The position numbers and the translations under genes are program-made. Below the pieces are notes generated by a model. The model saw nothing but the letters and a program-made list of their open reading frames with translations. It made no database searches and was not told where the DNA came from. Positions 28,534-37,101 of a stretch of DNA of 64,000 bases are shown in pieces (the stretch's first letter is position 1; every line of letters starts with the position of its first letter). Source of the DNA: Chitinophaga sp. Ak27 (lineage in GTDB: Bacteria; Bacteroidota; Bacteroidia; Chitinophagales; Chitinophagaceae); assembly GCF_012726295.1 (NCBI RefSeq), contig NZ_JABAOB010000001.1, forward strand, positions 992,001 to 1,056,000. The letters are read 5' to 3'.

Positions 28534-29367
28534 GTGAGTAACTGGGAGCGTAAAGCCTTAAATTTTATTAATCAAACGGGTCGCTGGGATAAAGACAAAC
28601 ACATTTCTTCTTTTCTTGCATTCAGCATTTCATTGGTAAAAAGCCTTACCACGGCAGATATTGCCCTGCAACTGGAGTTTGAAGATGAAGACACCGCCAA
28701 GGTAAAATGCGCGTCGCCCGTTCATCTGAATGGAATTGTACTGAACCCTGACCCCATCAAAAAGCTGCTGTATGCACAGGGGTTTAAAACTATTTATTGG
28801 CGGGAAATCCCCCCAGCGAAAGAAAATGCGTTCTCAGGTATCCTGCAGGCATTATCCTCTGCTGTTATTATTCCGGTAAATACCACTCCCAATAACAGCC
28901 TGATGATACTGGGCTGGAGTGCGCCCCAAACTTTTACTGCTGAATTCCAGGAATGTATTGAAACTATCAGCTTACGACTGAAAGAAATCCTGTTGCAATC
29001 TGAGCAGCAACTGTACTTTCAGCGTATTGCCGCACGCTTTTCCGCTATCCTGCACACCATCCCGCATGCTATGGTATTTATCAACAACGATGGATTTTCG
29101 GGGTGGATTAACCAGGAAGGCGCTACCCTGCTGGGGCTTTCCGGTCCGGGGGAACAACTGCCGGCTATCTTGTCGGATGCCATGACGCAATTACGCAACA
29201 GCGCCACCAATAGCGAAGACATTTACAGAGAGGCCGTTCAGCTATTCTCTTCTCCCGAAAATTCAATTACCAACTGGCACTGGCAACTGGAAAATAAAAC
29301 CCTGAAGGTATCCTGCTTTCCCGTAAACACCCATCAAGTTAGCGGGCGTTTATGGATATTTGAATAA
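28534..29367 (+). CDS. GAF/PAS sensor protein without output domain
   Basis: A 277-residue cytoplasmic protein starting at GTG 28534 (MSNWERKALNF). Residues about 20-150 look like a GAF domain (SLVKSLTTADIALQLEFE, AVIIPVNTTPNNSLMILGW). Residues about 165-277 look like a PAS domain (ARFSAILHTIPHAMVFINN, WINQEGATLLGLSG). No kinase, cyclase, phosphatase or DNA-binding domain follows. It probably senses with or for the RsbQ-like protein encoded just upstream and passes the state to another protein, perhaps a kinase of the neighbouring cluster. Its stop abuts the stop of the convergent kinase gene with no base between. Domain calls are moderately sure. Confidence 0.75.
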   Translation: MSNWERKALNFINQTGRWDKDKHISSFLAFSISLVKSLTTADIALQLEFEDEDTAKVKCASPVHLNGIVLNPDPIKKLLYAQGFKTIYWREIPPAKENAFSGILQALSSAVIIPVNTTPNNSLMILGWSAPQTFTAEFQECIETISLRLKEILLQSEQQLYFQRIAARFSAILHTIPHAMVFINNDGFSGWINQEGATLLGLSGPGEQLPAILSDAMTQLRNSATNSEDIYREAVQLFSSPENSITNWHWQLENKTLKVSCFPVNTHQVSGRLWIFE

Positions 29368-30471
29368 TCAGGACTGGCGCCAGAGAAAATAGAAAGTACT
29401 GCCTTCGCCTGGTTGAGAGTCTACCCATACTTTGCCTCCCTGTTCTTCTACCAGTAGTTTAAAAATATTTAACCCGATACCACTACCTTCTTCTTTACTA
29501 TCGTTATCCAATCTTTCGAATAACCGAAATATACGGTCGGTATCACGTTTGGCCACTCCCGGGCCATTGTCTTTTACATAAAATTCGTAGTACTCTCCCT
29601 TATCAGTGCCACCAATAGTAATCCATCCTTCTTTCTTATCGTTGTATTTGATGGCGTTGGAAATAAGATTCTGAAACACCTGCTGGAGCTTCAGCTTATT
29701 GGTTTCCAATACCGGCAAGGTGCCTTCTGTTACAATATGTATATGCGCCGGGGGAAAGAGTAAATGGGATAACTGCGCTATGAGTTCATGTACATTTACC
29801 TCTTCAATTGTTTGTTCCATATCGCTCTGCCGGGTATACTCCAGCATAGAAGTGATCATTTCTGTGAGGTGATTGGTAGCACCCAATACTATTTTCATAT
29901 ACTCTTTCAGATCAGGGGCACTTTGGATACGTTCATCATCGTTGATCAGCGCCAGCAGTCCTATAGCGCCCGACAGTGGCGACTTCAGGTCATGCGCGAC
30001 CACGTACATAAACCGCTCCAGTTGTTTGTTGATTTTTTCCTTTTCCGCTATGGCCTCTTTCAGCTCTGACTGGGAACGGTACAGCTTTTCAAACACATTG
30101 ACTTTCGCCCGGGTCACGTTGATATCGAGTGGCTTCGACAGGTAATCTATGGCGCCTTCCTGGAAACCACGCATTACAAATTGCTCATCTTTATTAATAG
30201 CGGTAACAAAGATGATAGAAATATCTTTTGTTTTAGGATTTGTTTGCAACAGGCGGGCTACTTCGTAACCGTCCATATCCGGCATTTGTACATCCAGCAT
30301 CACCAACCCGATATCATTGCGCCGTAATACCGTCTTTAAGGCCTCATTACCGGAATTGGCTTTGATGATTTCCCGGTTCTCCCCTTCCAGCATATGTTCC
30401 AGCGACACCAGGTTTTCCGGTTTATCATCTACCAACAGGATAGTAAGTGTTTTCGGTTTGAGCTGCTTCAT
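29368..30471 (-). CDS. Receiver-histidine kinase (REC-HisKA-HATPase)
   Basis: A 367-residue cytoplasmic kinase. The receiver at residues 10-130 has phospho-Asp60 (VMLDVQMPDMDG) and Lys113 (YLSKPL). A short coiled linker leads to the kinase core with phospho-His160 (VVAHDLKSPLSG), the N-box NLISNAIKYND, DNGPGV and GSGIGLNIFKLL. This is the layout of a relay kinase whose activity is set by phosphorylation of its own receiver, probably by the large hybrid kinase of the same operon. It lies 3 bases after the CheB gene. No DNA-binding domain is present. Confidence 0.94.
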   Translation of the reverse strand: MKQLKPKTLTILLVDDKPENLVSLEHMLEGENREIIKANSGNEALKTVLRRNDIGLVMLDVQMPDMDGYEVARLLQTNPKTKDISIIFVTAINKDEQFVMRGFQEGAIDYLSKPLDINVTRAKVNVFEKLYRSQSELKEAIAEKEKINKQLERFMYVVAHDLKSPLSGAIGLLALINDDERIQSAPDLKEYMKIVLGATNHLTEMITSMLEYTRQSDMEQTIEEVNVHELIAQLSHLLFPPAHIHIVTEGTLPVLETNKLKLQQVFQNLISNAIKYNDKKEGWITIGGTDKGEYYEFYVKDNGPGVAKRDTDRIFRLFERLDNDSKEEGSGIGLNIFKLLVEEQGGKVWVDSQPGEGSTFYFLWRQS

Positions 30472-30474
30472 TTG

Positions 30475-31056
30475 TCAACTTTTATTTTCTGTGCTTATGT
30501 TACTTATAAAGTGGATGATCTCTTCTACAGACATAGCTTGTACGCCGGGATTGGCATCGATGGCTGCCTGCGGCATAACGTCGAATTCTGCGGTAGCCGG
30601 GTCCTGTACAATACCTGTACCACCAGCTGCAATGATGCGTGACAATCCGGCTGCCCCGTCATTGTTGGCGCCGCTCAGCAAAATGCCCGCTACCTGAGCG
30701 CCAAAAACGGCAGCGGCACCCGCAAAGCTCAGGTCTATGGCGGGGCGGCTAAAATTCACCAACTCCGAATAATCCAGCGAAAAGGTGGCATCTTCTTCTA
30801 TCAACAGGTGATAGTTCTGCGGCGCCAGGTAAATCTTTCCCGGCAGTAATGGCTCTTTATCTTCCGGCTCCCTGATCACCTGCTGTACCGACAGTAATTT
30901 ATCCAATTCACTGACTACATTCTTTAACCTATGCATAATAATGACTACCGGTATTGGAAAAGGAGAGGGAAAATGGTTCAGCAACGTCACCAATACGGCC
31001 ATACTACCGGCAGAACCACCGATAAGCAGGATACGGTATTTAGGGGGAAGCGTCAA
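30475..31056 (-). CDS. Stand-alone CheB-type methylesterase
   Basis: A 193-residue protein comprising only the CheB catalytic domain, without the receiver of classical CheB. The triad is Ser15 (GGSAGS), His42 (IIMHR) and Asp133 (SGANNDGAAG). CheB removes methyl groups from, or deamidates, glutamyl sites of chemoreceptors. No methyl-accepting chemoreceptor gene lies in the window. It is encoded between CheR and the receiver-kinase with 3-base gaps, so the three genes are certainly co-transcribed. Its natural substrate may be the coiled coil of the hybrid kinase. Confidence 0.93.
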   Translation of the reverse strand: MTLPPKYRILLIGGSAGSMAVLVTLLNHFPSPFPIPVVIIMHRLKNVVSELDKLLSVQQVIREPEDKEPLLPGKIYLAPQNYHLLIEEDATFSLDYSELVNFSRPAIDLSFAGAAAVFGAQVAGILLSGANNDGAAGLSRIIAAGGTGIVQDPATAEFDVMPQAAIDANPGVQAMSVEEIIHFISNISTENKS

Positions 31057-31059
31057 AGG

Positions 31060-31881
31060 CTATGTTTTACGTCTGAATATTTTATTAGCCGCATTTACCG
31101 GCTCAAATTTTACTCTTTCTTCATTATACAATAACGACTCTTTTAGACCTAACGCCAGATAGCCCAGCGAAGTTAAGCTTTCATAGAATAACTTTACCAC
31201 CCGTTCCTGCAGTGTCTTGTTAAAGTATATAAAAACGTTCCGGCAACAGATCAGCTGAAATTCGTTGAACACCTGGTCGGTAACCAGGTTGTGCTGGAAG
31301 AAAATAATATTACGTTTTAATTCCGGCTGAATAATCACATGATCCCCGTGAGCGGTATAATAACCGGAAAAATCATGGATCCCGCCCGATTGTATATAGT
31401 TATAAGTATAGTCTTTCATTTCCTTCAGCGTAACCCTGCCTTCCTCCGCCTTTTTCAGGTTGGCGGCATTCATATCGGTAGCGTAAATGCGGCAGCGGTC
31501 CATTAGCCCGGCTTCTTCCAGCAGGATGGCCATAGAGTATACTTCCTCCCCGGAGGCACAGCCAGCATGCCATATTTTGATATTAGGGTAAGATGCCAGT
31601 CGCGGTAACACTTGTTCCCGGAGCGCTTTATAGAACGATGGATCGCGAAACATCTCTGTTACATTCACCGTAATATACTGAACCATTTCCTGGAAGAAGT
31701 GCGTTTCGTTGAGCAGCCGGTGTTTCAGTTCGAAGATGCTGTCGATATGCTTATATGCCATAAAGCGGACAAACCGGCGTTTCAACGATGCTACCGCATA
31801 GTCGGTAAAATCATAGCCATACCGCTGTTGAATAATCTTCACCAGTTCAGTAAAATCGCTATTGCTGATACCTTCTATCAT
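31060..31881 (-). CDS. CheR-type protein-glutamate methyltransferase
   Basis: A 273-residue SAM-dependent methyltransferase with the CheR N-terminal helical domain (residues about 5-60) and the catalytic domain. The SAM motif is in HAGCASGEEVYSMAILLEE, and CRNVFIYFN is the second family signature. CheR adds methyl esters to glutamates of receptors. The gene starts 7 bases after the hybrid kinase stop and precedes CheB. With no receptor, CheA or CheW nearby, it belongs to the CheB/CheR-plus-hybrid-kinase arrangement found in several bacterial groups rather than to flagellar chemotaxis. Confidence 0.94.
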   Translation of the reverse strand: MIEGISNSDFTELVKIIQQRYGYDFTDYAVASLKRRFVRFMAYKHIDSIFELKHRLLNETHFFQEMVQYITVNVTEMFRDPSFYKALREQVLPRLASYPNIKIWHAGCASGEEVYSMAILLEEAGLMDRCRIYATDMNAANLKKAEEGRVTLKEMKDYTYNYIQSGGIHDFSGYYTAHGDHVIIQPELKRNIIFFQHNLVTDQVFNEFQLICCRNVFIYFNKTLQERVVKLFYESLTSLGYLALGLKESLLYNEERVKFEPVNAANKIFRRKT

Positions 31882-31888
31882 AATAGCT

Positions 31889-34800
31889 TTAAGATAACCA
31901 GACTTTTAACAACGACAATAATTTAATATTATCTACGGGTTTGGCGATATAATCGGAGGCGCCTGCTTCCATACATTTTACCCGGTCTTCCGCCATTGCT
32001 TTGGCGGTGAGAGCAATCACCGGCAGTTGCTGAAACCTTGGGTCGGCGCGGATCAGTCGCATAGCTTCGTAACCATCCATTTCCGGCATCATAATATCAA
32101 TCAGTACCAGGTCGAGCTGCGGATGTTCCTGCAGGGTTTGTACTGCTTCCTTACCATCTGCCGCTGTGAGCACTTCGATTCCCTGGTCTTCCAGCAGGGC
32201 GCTGATAGAAAATACGTTGCGCATGTCATCGTCTGCCAGCAGCACTTTTTTTCCTGACAGGGTCGTAGCGGTACCGGGCATTTCCTGGGGTGCTACTTTT
32301 TCTTTTTTCTCCAGTTTATACAGGAAGAGTTCCAGTTCATCCATTAACCGGTCGGTGGCGAGGGCGGAATTGCGTACAATAGCGGCCGCGTATTTCTTCA
32401 GCTGCTGTTCCTCGCTGCTGGTAATATCCTGGTCGAGATACACGATCAACGGGGTATCACCGGTTTCGGGCATACTGGTCAGTGTCTCTAACTGCTCCAT
32501 CACTTTGTCCAGCTCCAGTTCCGCGCCTATTTCCATAATAACGGCATCATATTTCTTTTGTGCCAGCAGTTGCCTGGCTTCGGGCACACCGGCGGCCACA
32601 TCATATTGGGTTTCCAGGTGGCGTTCTTCACTTTTGGCTTTGATGGCGGTATCTGCACTACGCGGGCCGGCCGACAGAAGTAATACTTTCTTTAGCCCTG
32701 CCTGTATGCGGGCGTTGATATTGGTAAATACGGCTTCCAGGTCGGGTAGTTGTAGTGGCTTCCTCGTATAACCATGTACGTTATCTTCGCCAATACCTGC
32801 ATTGTCGGCCGCGGTGACAACATGTACCAGTATTTTGCTCAGGTCTTCATTACTCTTCAGGATTTTCAGGATGCTCTTACCATCAATAACGGGCAGGTTC
32901 ATATCGAGGATAATAGCCGCCGGCAAGTATTTGCGGGCATAGGCTAATCCATCCTGGCCATTGTGGGCCACAATCGTTTTAAATCCTTTATTACGGGCAA
33001 AGTCGCGCAGGATATCGGCGAAATGAATATCATCTTCTATAATGAGAATCAGTTTGTCCTGCTTGCTGATATTATGCCGGTCGTCGCTGATAGCGGGGGG
33101 TGGCAGCGGTGATGGTGACGGTATATATTCCAGGGTATCATCCGTAGTAACGATGGCATTGGCATTGGCATCGGGATGGACCGGGATGATAATACTGAAA
33201 GTACTGCCTGCTGGCGTACTGTTGTCGAGCACCAACGATCCTTTGAGCAGCTGCATCAGTTCGCGGCTGATGCTGAGTCCCAGCCCGGTACCGCCAAATT
33301 TGCGGTTGGTACTGCCATCGCCCTGGTGGAAAGCATTAAATATCAGGGTCTGCTTGTCGGCTGGGATGCCCGCCCCGGTGTCGCTAACACTGATACCAAG
33401 GGTATCCGGGTTGACCATATACCAGGAAAGCGTGATGACGCCGGCAGCGGGCGTAAACTTAAATGCATTGGATAAAAGGTTGCGGATCACCTGTTCCAGC
33501 CGGAGTTTATCTGTAAACAGGGTGATAGGCACGTCAGGCGCGATGGTTTTAATGAATTGTATTTTCTTCTCCTGGGATACAACGTCAAAGAGATCAGAAA
33601 GGTCATCCATAATTTCGCTCACCGGTATGGCTTCAAAGTTCATTTCTACCTTACCTGCTTCTATTTTGGAGAGATCCAGTACATCATTGATCAGGTGGAG
33701 CAGGTCCGAGCCGGACTTGTGGATGATGCCGGCATATTCCATTTGTTTCGTGGTGAGATTTTTGTCCTTGTTCTCCTGGAGCATTTTGGCAAGAATGAGT
33801 ACACTATTGAGCGGGGTACGCAGTTCATGCGACATATTGGCCAGGAATTCAGATTTATACCGGCTGCTGGCTTCCAGCTCCGCTGCCTTTTGGGATAAGT
33901 CATTCCGGGCAAGTTCCAGCGCGTAATTTTTTACGGTAATCTCTGTATTTACCTGTCGCAGCTCTTCTTCCTGGACCCTTAGTTCTTCTTCGGAAGCCTG
34001 TAATATTTCCGACTGGCGGCTCAGTTCTTCGTTGGACTGCCGGAGTTCTTCCTGTTGACTGATGAGTATTTCTTTTTGTTCCTGTACCTGGCGGAGGAGC
34101 TGCATAACCTTTTCGCGGGCATTGGCGGCATTCACAGCTACGGCGATGTCTTTTTTTAGTATTTCCAGCAGGCCTACCTGGAGTGGGGTTACCGGCTTAA
34201 AGGAAGCCAACTCGATCACTCCCAGCAGTTCGCTATCTACCCAGAGTGGTATCAATACCAGTTCCCCGGCTACGCCGTTGCCACTGGCAGATGCCAGTTG
34301 CCAGTAACTGGGCGGCACTCCGCGGATCACCCGCAGGTTGGGGTCGCTGGCAGCGGTACCCACGAAGCCATCATTAATAGCCACTACGGCGGGAACGGCC
34401 GCTGGCATATTAACAGTGGCTTCTAAACGCAGATGGTTGGCCTCCCCGTTAAAGTGGTAAAAAGCGCCGGCGGCAAATTCGCCGAAAGTGGTTAAGGTTT
34501 GCAGGGCATTATGTACCAGTTCTTCCCGGCTGTTCGCTCCCTGAAGGCTATCATTCATTTTATTCACGCCGGTGAGCATCCAGTTGCGCTCATTGGCGGC
34601 CTCGTTGAGGTCTACTACTTCTGTCAGCTTAAGATTGAGCGCTTTCTGCGCGCGGATCCTTCGTTTAAATTCCAGGTAAGTTACCCGCATCAGGATAGAG
34701 CCTACTAACAGGATAAACGCATTATTGATCATCAACGCTCTTATCGCTTTAGATAAAGACTCGTTTTTATAATTTTCCCGAAGGTCCAGCAGGCGGCGTT

Positions 34801-35293
34801 CTTCTGTGTTGACCAGCGCTATTTTAGCCCGTACCCGGTCCATCAGCAGGGCTTCTGTTTCGGTGATGGCTTTGTTTTGTTCGAAGCGTTGGCTATTCAG
34901 GCTATGGTCCAGTTCATTCCAATAACTCAACAGGTTATTGACTTCATCTTCCAGGGAATCCACGTTTTTGTATTGTACAGGATTATCTGATACCAGGGCA
35001 TGCAGGTCGTTGAGTGCCGGCGCCACTTTAGGCAATGCCAGTTCATAGGGCTTCAGGAATTTATGGTCGAAAGTACTTCTAAACCCTCTCCTGGCGGCTT
35101 CCATATCAAAAAGGAGCCGCTGTACCCGCTCGGAATTGTTGAGTACGTGGTAGGTGTGTTGTACCCAGCCGGCTTCCTCCATTTGAGAATCAAATGTACG
35201 CCAGGTTAATAAGCCACTCAGCAATACCAGCAATACCACTAATGCGAAGCCGAGGTACAACCTGTTGGCCAGTGAAATTTTGATTGGTGCCAC
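31889..35293 (-). CDS. CHASE3-GAF hybrid histidine kinase with three receivers
   Basis: An 1134-residue membrane kinase starting with GTG. In order: membrane helix (residues 12-30), CHASE3-like periplasmic helical domain (35-180), second helix (187-205), GAF (240-395), coiled coil (395-480) rich in paired Glu/Gln, HisKA with His489 (NMSHELRTP), and HATPase (595-705; NLLSNAFKFTP, GGTGLGLS). Receiver 1 follows (748-862, Asp797), then a degenerate receiver 2 (868-990) with Glu921 where Asp is expected, and receiver 3 (1015-1134, Asp1066). It is the first gene of the minus-strand CheR/CheB/receiver-kinase operon and divergent from the exopolysaccharide operon. The stimulus is unknown. Confidence 0.94.
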   Translation of the reverse strand: MAPIKISLANRLYLGFALVVLLVLLSGLLTWRTFDSQMEEAGWVQHTYHVLNNSERVQRLLFDMEAARRGFRSTFDHKFLKPYELALPKVAPALNDLHALVSDNPVQYKNVDSLEDEVNNLLSYWNELDHSLNSQRFEQNKAITETEALLMDRVRAKIALVNTEERRLLDLRENYKNESLSKAIRALMINNAFILLVGSILMRVTYLEFKRRIRAQKALNLKLTEVVDLNEAANERNWMLTGVNKMNDSLQGANSREELVHNALQTLTTFGEFAAGAFYHFNGEANHLRLEATVNMPAAVPAVVAINDGFVGTAASDPNLRVIRGVPPSYWQLASASGNGVAGELVLIPLWVDSELLGVIELASFKPVTPLQVGLLEILKKDIAVAVNAANAREKVMQLLRQVQEQKEILISQQEELRQSNEELSRQSEILQASEEELRVQEEELRQVNTEITVKNYALELARNDLSQKAAELEASSRYKSEFLANMSHELRTPLNSVLILAKMLQENKDKNLTTKQMEYAGIIHKSGSDLLHLINDVLDLSKIEAGKVEMNFEAIPVSEIMDDLSDLFDVVSQEKKIQFIKTIAPDVPITLFTDKLRLEQVIRNLLSNAFKFTPAAGVITLSWYMVNPDTLGISVSDTGAGIPADKQTLIFNAFHQGDGSTNRKFGGTGLGLSISRELMQLLKGSLVLDNSTPAGSTFSIIIPVHPDANANAIVTTDDTLEYIPSPSPLPPPAISDDRHNISKQDKLILIIEDDIHFADILRDFARNKGFKTIVAHNGQDGLAYARKYLPAAIILDMNLPVIDGKSILKILKSNEDLSKILVHVVTAADNAGIGEDNVHGYTRKPLQLPDLEAVFTNINARIQAGLKKVLLLSAGPRSADTAIKAKSEERHLETQYDVAAGVPEARQLLAQKKYDAVIMEIGAELELDKVMEQLETLTSMPETGDTPLIVYLDQDITSSEEQQLKKYAAAIVRNSALATDRLMDELELFLYKLEKKEKVAPQEMPGTATTLSGKKVLLADDDMRNVFSISALLEDQGIEVLTAADGKEAVQTLQEHPQLDLVLIDIMMPEMDGYEAMRLIRADPRFQQLPVIALTAKAMAEDRVKCMEAGASDYIAKPVDNIKLLSLLKVWLS

Positions 35294-35527
35294 AATGAAA
35301 AAAGGAATTCGTTAATGTCTGATAATTTATTATATTAGGTATAAAAGTACCGAAATGCCTTCATATTCAATACCTTTGTGTCATGTTATGTAGTGGTTTT
35401 AGTATTAATTTAAAAATATTTTTTTCAATAGAAAATCTAATCATTTCTGCTATTAGTATATATCTACGCATATACCGTTAAAACTGATTTTAAAGAGAGA
35501 CACTTATACCATATTTTATAAAAATCG

Positions 35528-35556
35528 GTAAACAATTGTTCATTCACATTGTTTAC
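35528..35556. promoter_or_regulatory. Perfect 9-base inverted repeat before the exopolysaccharide operon
   Basis: GTAAACAAT (35528-35536) and ATTGTTTAC (35548-35556) are perfect inverted copies, 20 bases centre to centre, which is about two helical turns. The repeat ends 18 bases before the response regulator ATG. This spacing suits a dimeric DNA-binding protein or an RNA hairpin in the leader. The wider divergent gap (35294-35574) is very AT-rich and has a -7-like TACCTTTG at 35371-35378. Confidence 0.55.
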
Positions 35557-35574
35557 GGAACAAACGCAGCCACT

Positions 35575-35946
35575 ATGAGTAAAATACTGTTAGTAGAAGA
35601 CGATGAAATAATGCCCAAGATAGTGGCAAGAATCCTCCCATCCTCAGAATATGAGTTGGATCATGTATCTAATGGCAAAGAGGCATTTGAAAAACTGGAG
35701 TCTACCCAGTACGGCTATGATTTGATTATTACGGATATTATGATGCCGTATGCCAATGGATTTGAAATTCTGAGCAAGGTAAAAAGCCAGCCCCGGCCTA
35801 TCCCGGTGATCATTGTTTCCAATGCGGGGAACGAAGACATGGTGATGGAAGGATTTAAGCTGGGGGCAGATGATTTCCTCAAAAAACCTATCATCCCTGC
35901 CGAATTAATGATCCGCGTTAAACGATTATTAATGAAGAATAAATAG
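35575..35946 (+). CDS. Single-domain response regulator
   Basis: A 123-residue receiver without output domain: acidic pair in LLVEDDE, phospho-Asp54 in IITDIMMP, conserved Ser in IIVSNAG and Lys in FLKKPI. I choose ATG 35575, because the 13 extra residues of an upstream in-frame start overlap the inverted repeat. It is the first gene of the exopolysaccharide operon and ends 3 bases before the HEAT-repeat gene. It probably carries the phosphate signal from the divergent kinase operon to the membrane synthase complex by protein contact. Confidence 0.93.
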   Translation: MSKILLVEDDEIMPKIVARILPSSEYELDHVSNGKEAFEKLESTQYGYDLIITDIMMPYANGFEILSKVKSQPRPIPVIIVSNAGNEDMVMEGFKLGADDFLKKPIIPAELMIRVKRLLMKNK

Positions 35947-35949
35947 CTG

Positions 35950-37101
35950 ATGTTCGACATACAACTACCTGCCTTCCTGGAACCCTTTATTAATATCTTC
36001 CGGTCTGCTCCGCTGGTGATACAGCTGGCCATGATATTTATAGTAGTAGCTGCCGGGGGTACCCTGCTCGCCTATTTTTCCATTTTGAGAAACCGTTATC
36101 GCGGTAACCGCCGGGATAAGCGTTTGGCGAAACTGCTTCCCAAAATAGATAACCTCATTATAGATGAAGTACTGACCCACCCGGAGGCCGACACTGTGCC
36201 AGCCGACCAGGTAGTACTTAACCTGGACGCCTTCCAGGAGCTGCCCCTGGATAAAAAGTGGGCCCGGGCCGCTCTTACCGAGCGTATTATCCATTTTCGC
36301 CGCAATGTGCGGGGAAATATGGGGCTCCTGCTCCGTAGCCTGTATATGCAGCTGGAGCTGGACAAAGACGCCATGAAAAAGATGAAGGCAGGCCACTGGG
36401 AAAAGAAAGTACAGGCGCTGATCGAATTTACCAGCATGGACATGTCCGTGGCAGATGTCACTATTTTACCGTTAACGAATAGCCGTAACCGGGAATTGAG
36501 AGCCGCTGCCCGCCATGCCTATATCAAACTCAGTAAAAATGAGCCCTTTAAGTTTTTTGATGTGGTAACAGAGCCACTGCTGATGTGGGACCAGGTAGAA
36601 TTACTGCGTATCATCAGCACCACAGAAGATATTGCAATCCCTAACTTTGCCCGCTGGGTTACTTACTCGTCCAATAAAAGCGTGGTGTCTTTCTGCCTGA
36701 AGCTGATTGTGCACTACAACCAGTTGCCCGCAGTGCCTGCGGTTATTAAACTACTGGACACTAAAGACCATTACCTGCGGGCCGACGCCATCAACTGTTT
36801 GGGAAAATTGCGGGTGCCCGACGTGGAAGACAAACTGGTAAGTATCTACAGTACGCAACCACTGCATTGCCAGATAGAAATATTAAAAGCCCTGGGACGT
36901 ATCAGCAGTGGACGTCATATAGAATTCCTGAAACTGGAATTCCTGCATTCCACCGATTTCGACCTGCGCAAGAGCGCTGCTAAGTCGCTTGTAAGAAATG
37001 ACTGGATTGCCAAACAGGTGATAGAAGAATTGATGGCTACGGCCACACCGGAAAACCTGCGTATCCTGAAACACTGTATGAACCCATTAATCAAATACTA
37101 A
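35950..37101 (+). CDS. HEAT-repeat protein with one membrane helix
   Basis: A 383-residue protein with a short N-terminus, one membrane helix at residues about 22-45 (LVIQLAMIFIVVAAGGTLLAYF), a basic stretch (RNRYRGNRRDKR) and then helical HEAT/Armadillo-like repeats in the cytoplasm (for example AVPAVIKLLDTKDHYLRADAI and DLRKSAAKSL). Such repeats are protein-binding scaffolds. Encoded between a receiver protein and two GT2 synthases, it may tie the phosphorylated receiver to the synthases. Its TAA overlaps the ATG of the next gene (TAATG), indicating translational coupling. Confidence 0.85.
   Translation: MFDIQLPAFLEPFINIFRSAPLVIQLAMIFIVVAAGGTLLAYFSILRNRYRGNRRDKRLAKLLPKIDNLIIDEVLTHPEADTVPADQVVLNLDAFQELPLDKKWARAALTERIIHFRRNVRGNMGLLLRSLYMQLELDKDAMKKMKAGHWEKKVQALIEFTSMDMSVADVTILPLTNSRNRELRAAARHAYIKLSKNEPFKFFDVVTEPLLMWDQVELLRIISTTEDIAIPNFARWVTYSSNKSVVSFCLKLIVHYNQLPAVPAVIKLLDTKDHYLRADAINCLGKLRVPDVEDKLVSIYSTQPLHCQIEILKALGRISSGRHIEFLKLEFLHSTDFDLRKSAAKSLVRNDWIAKQVIEELMATATPENLRILKHCMNPLIKY

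Noticed and set aside
30475..31881. Flagellar chemotaxis reading of CheB and CheR
   Set aside because: No receptor, CheA, CheW, CheY-motor or flagellar gene is present; the neighbours are hybrid kinases and polysaccharide genes.
33042..33926. 294-codon Ser-rich open frame opposite the hybrid kinase
   Set aside because: Very Ser/Leu-rich translation typical of antisense frames over Glu/Lys-rich helices.
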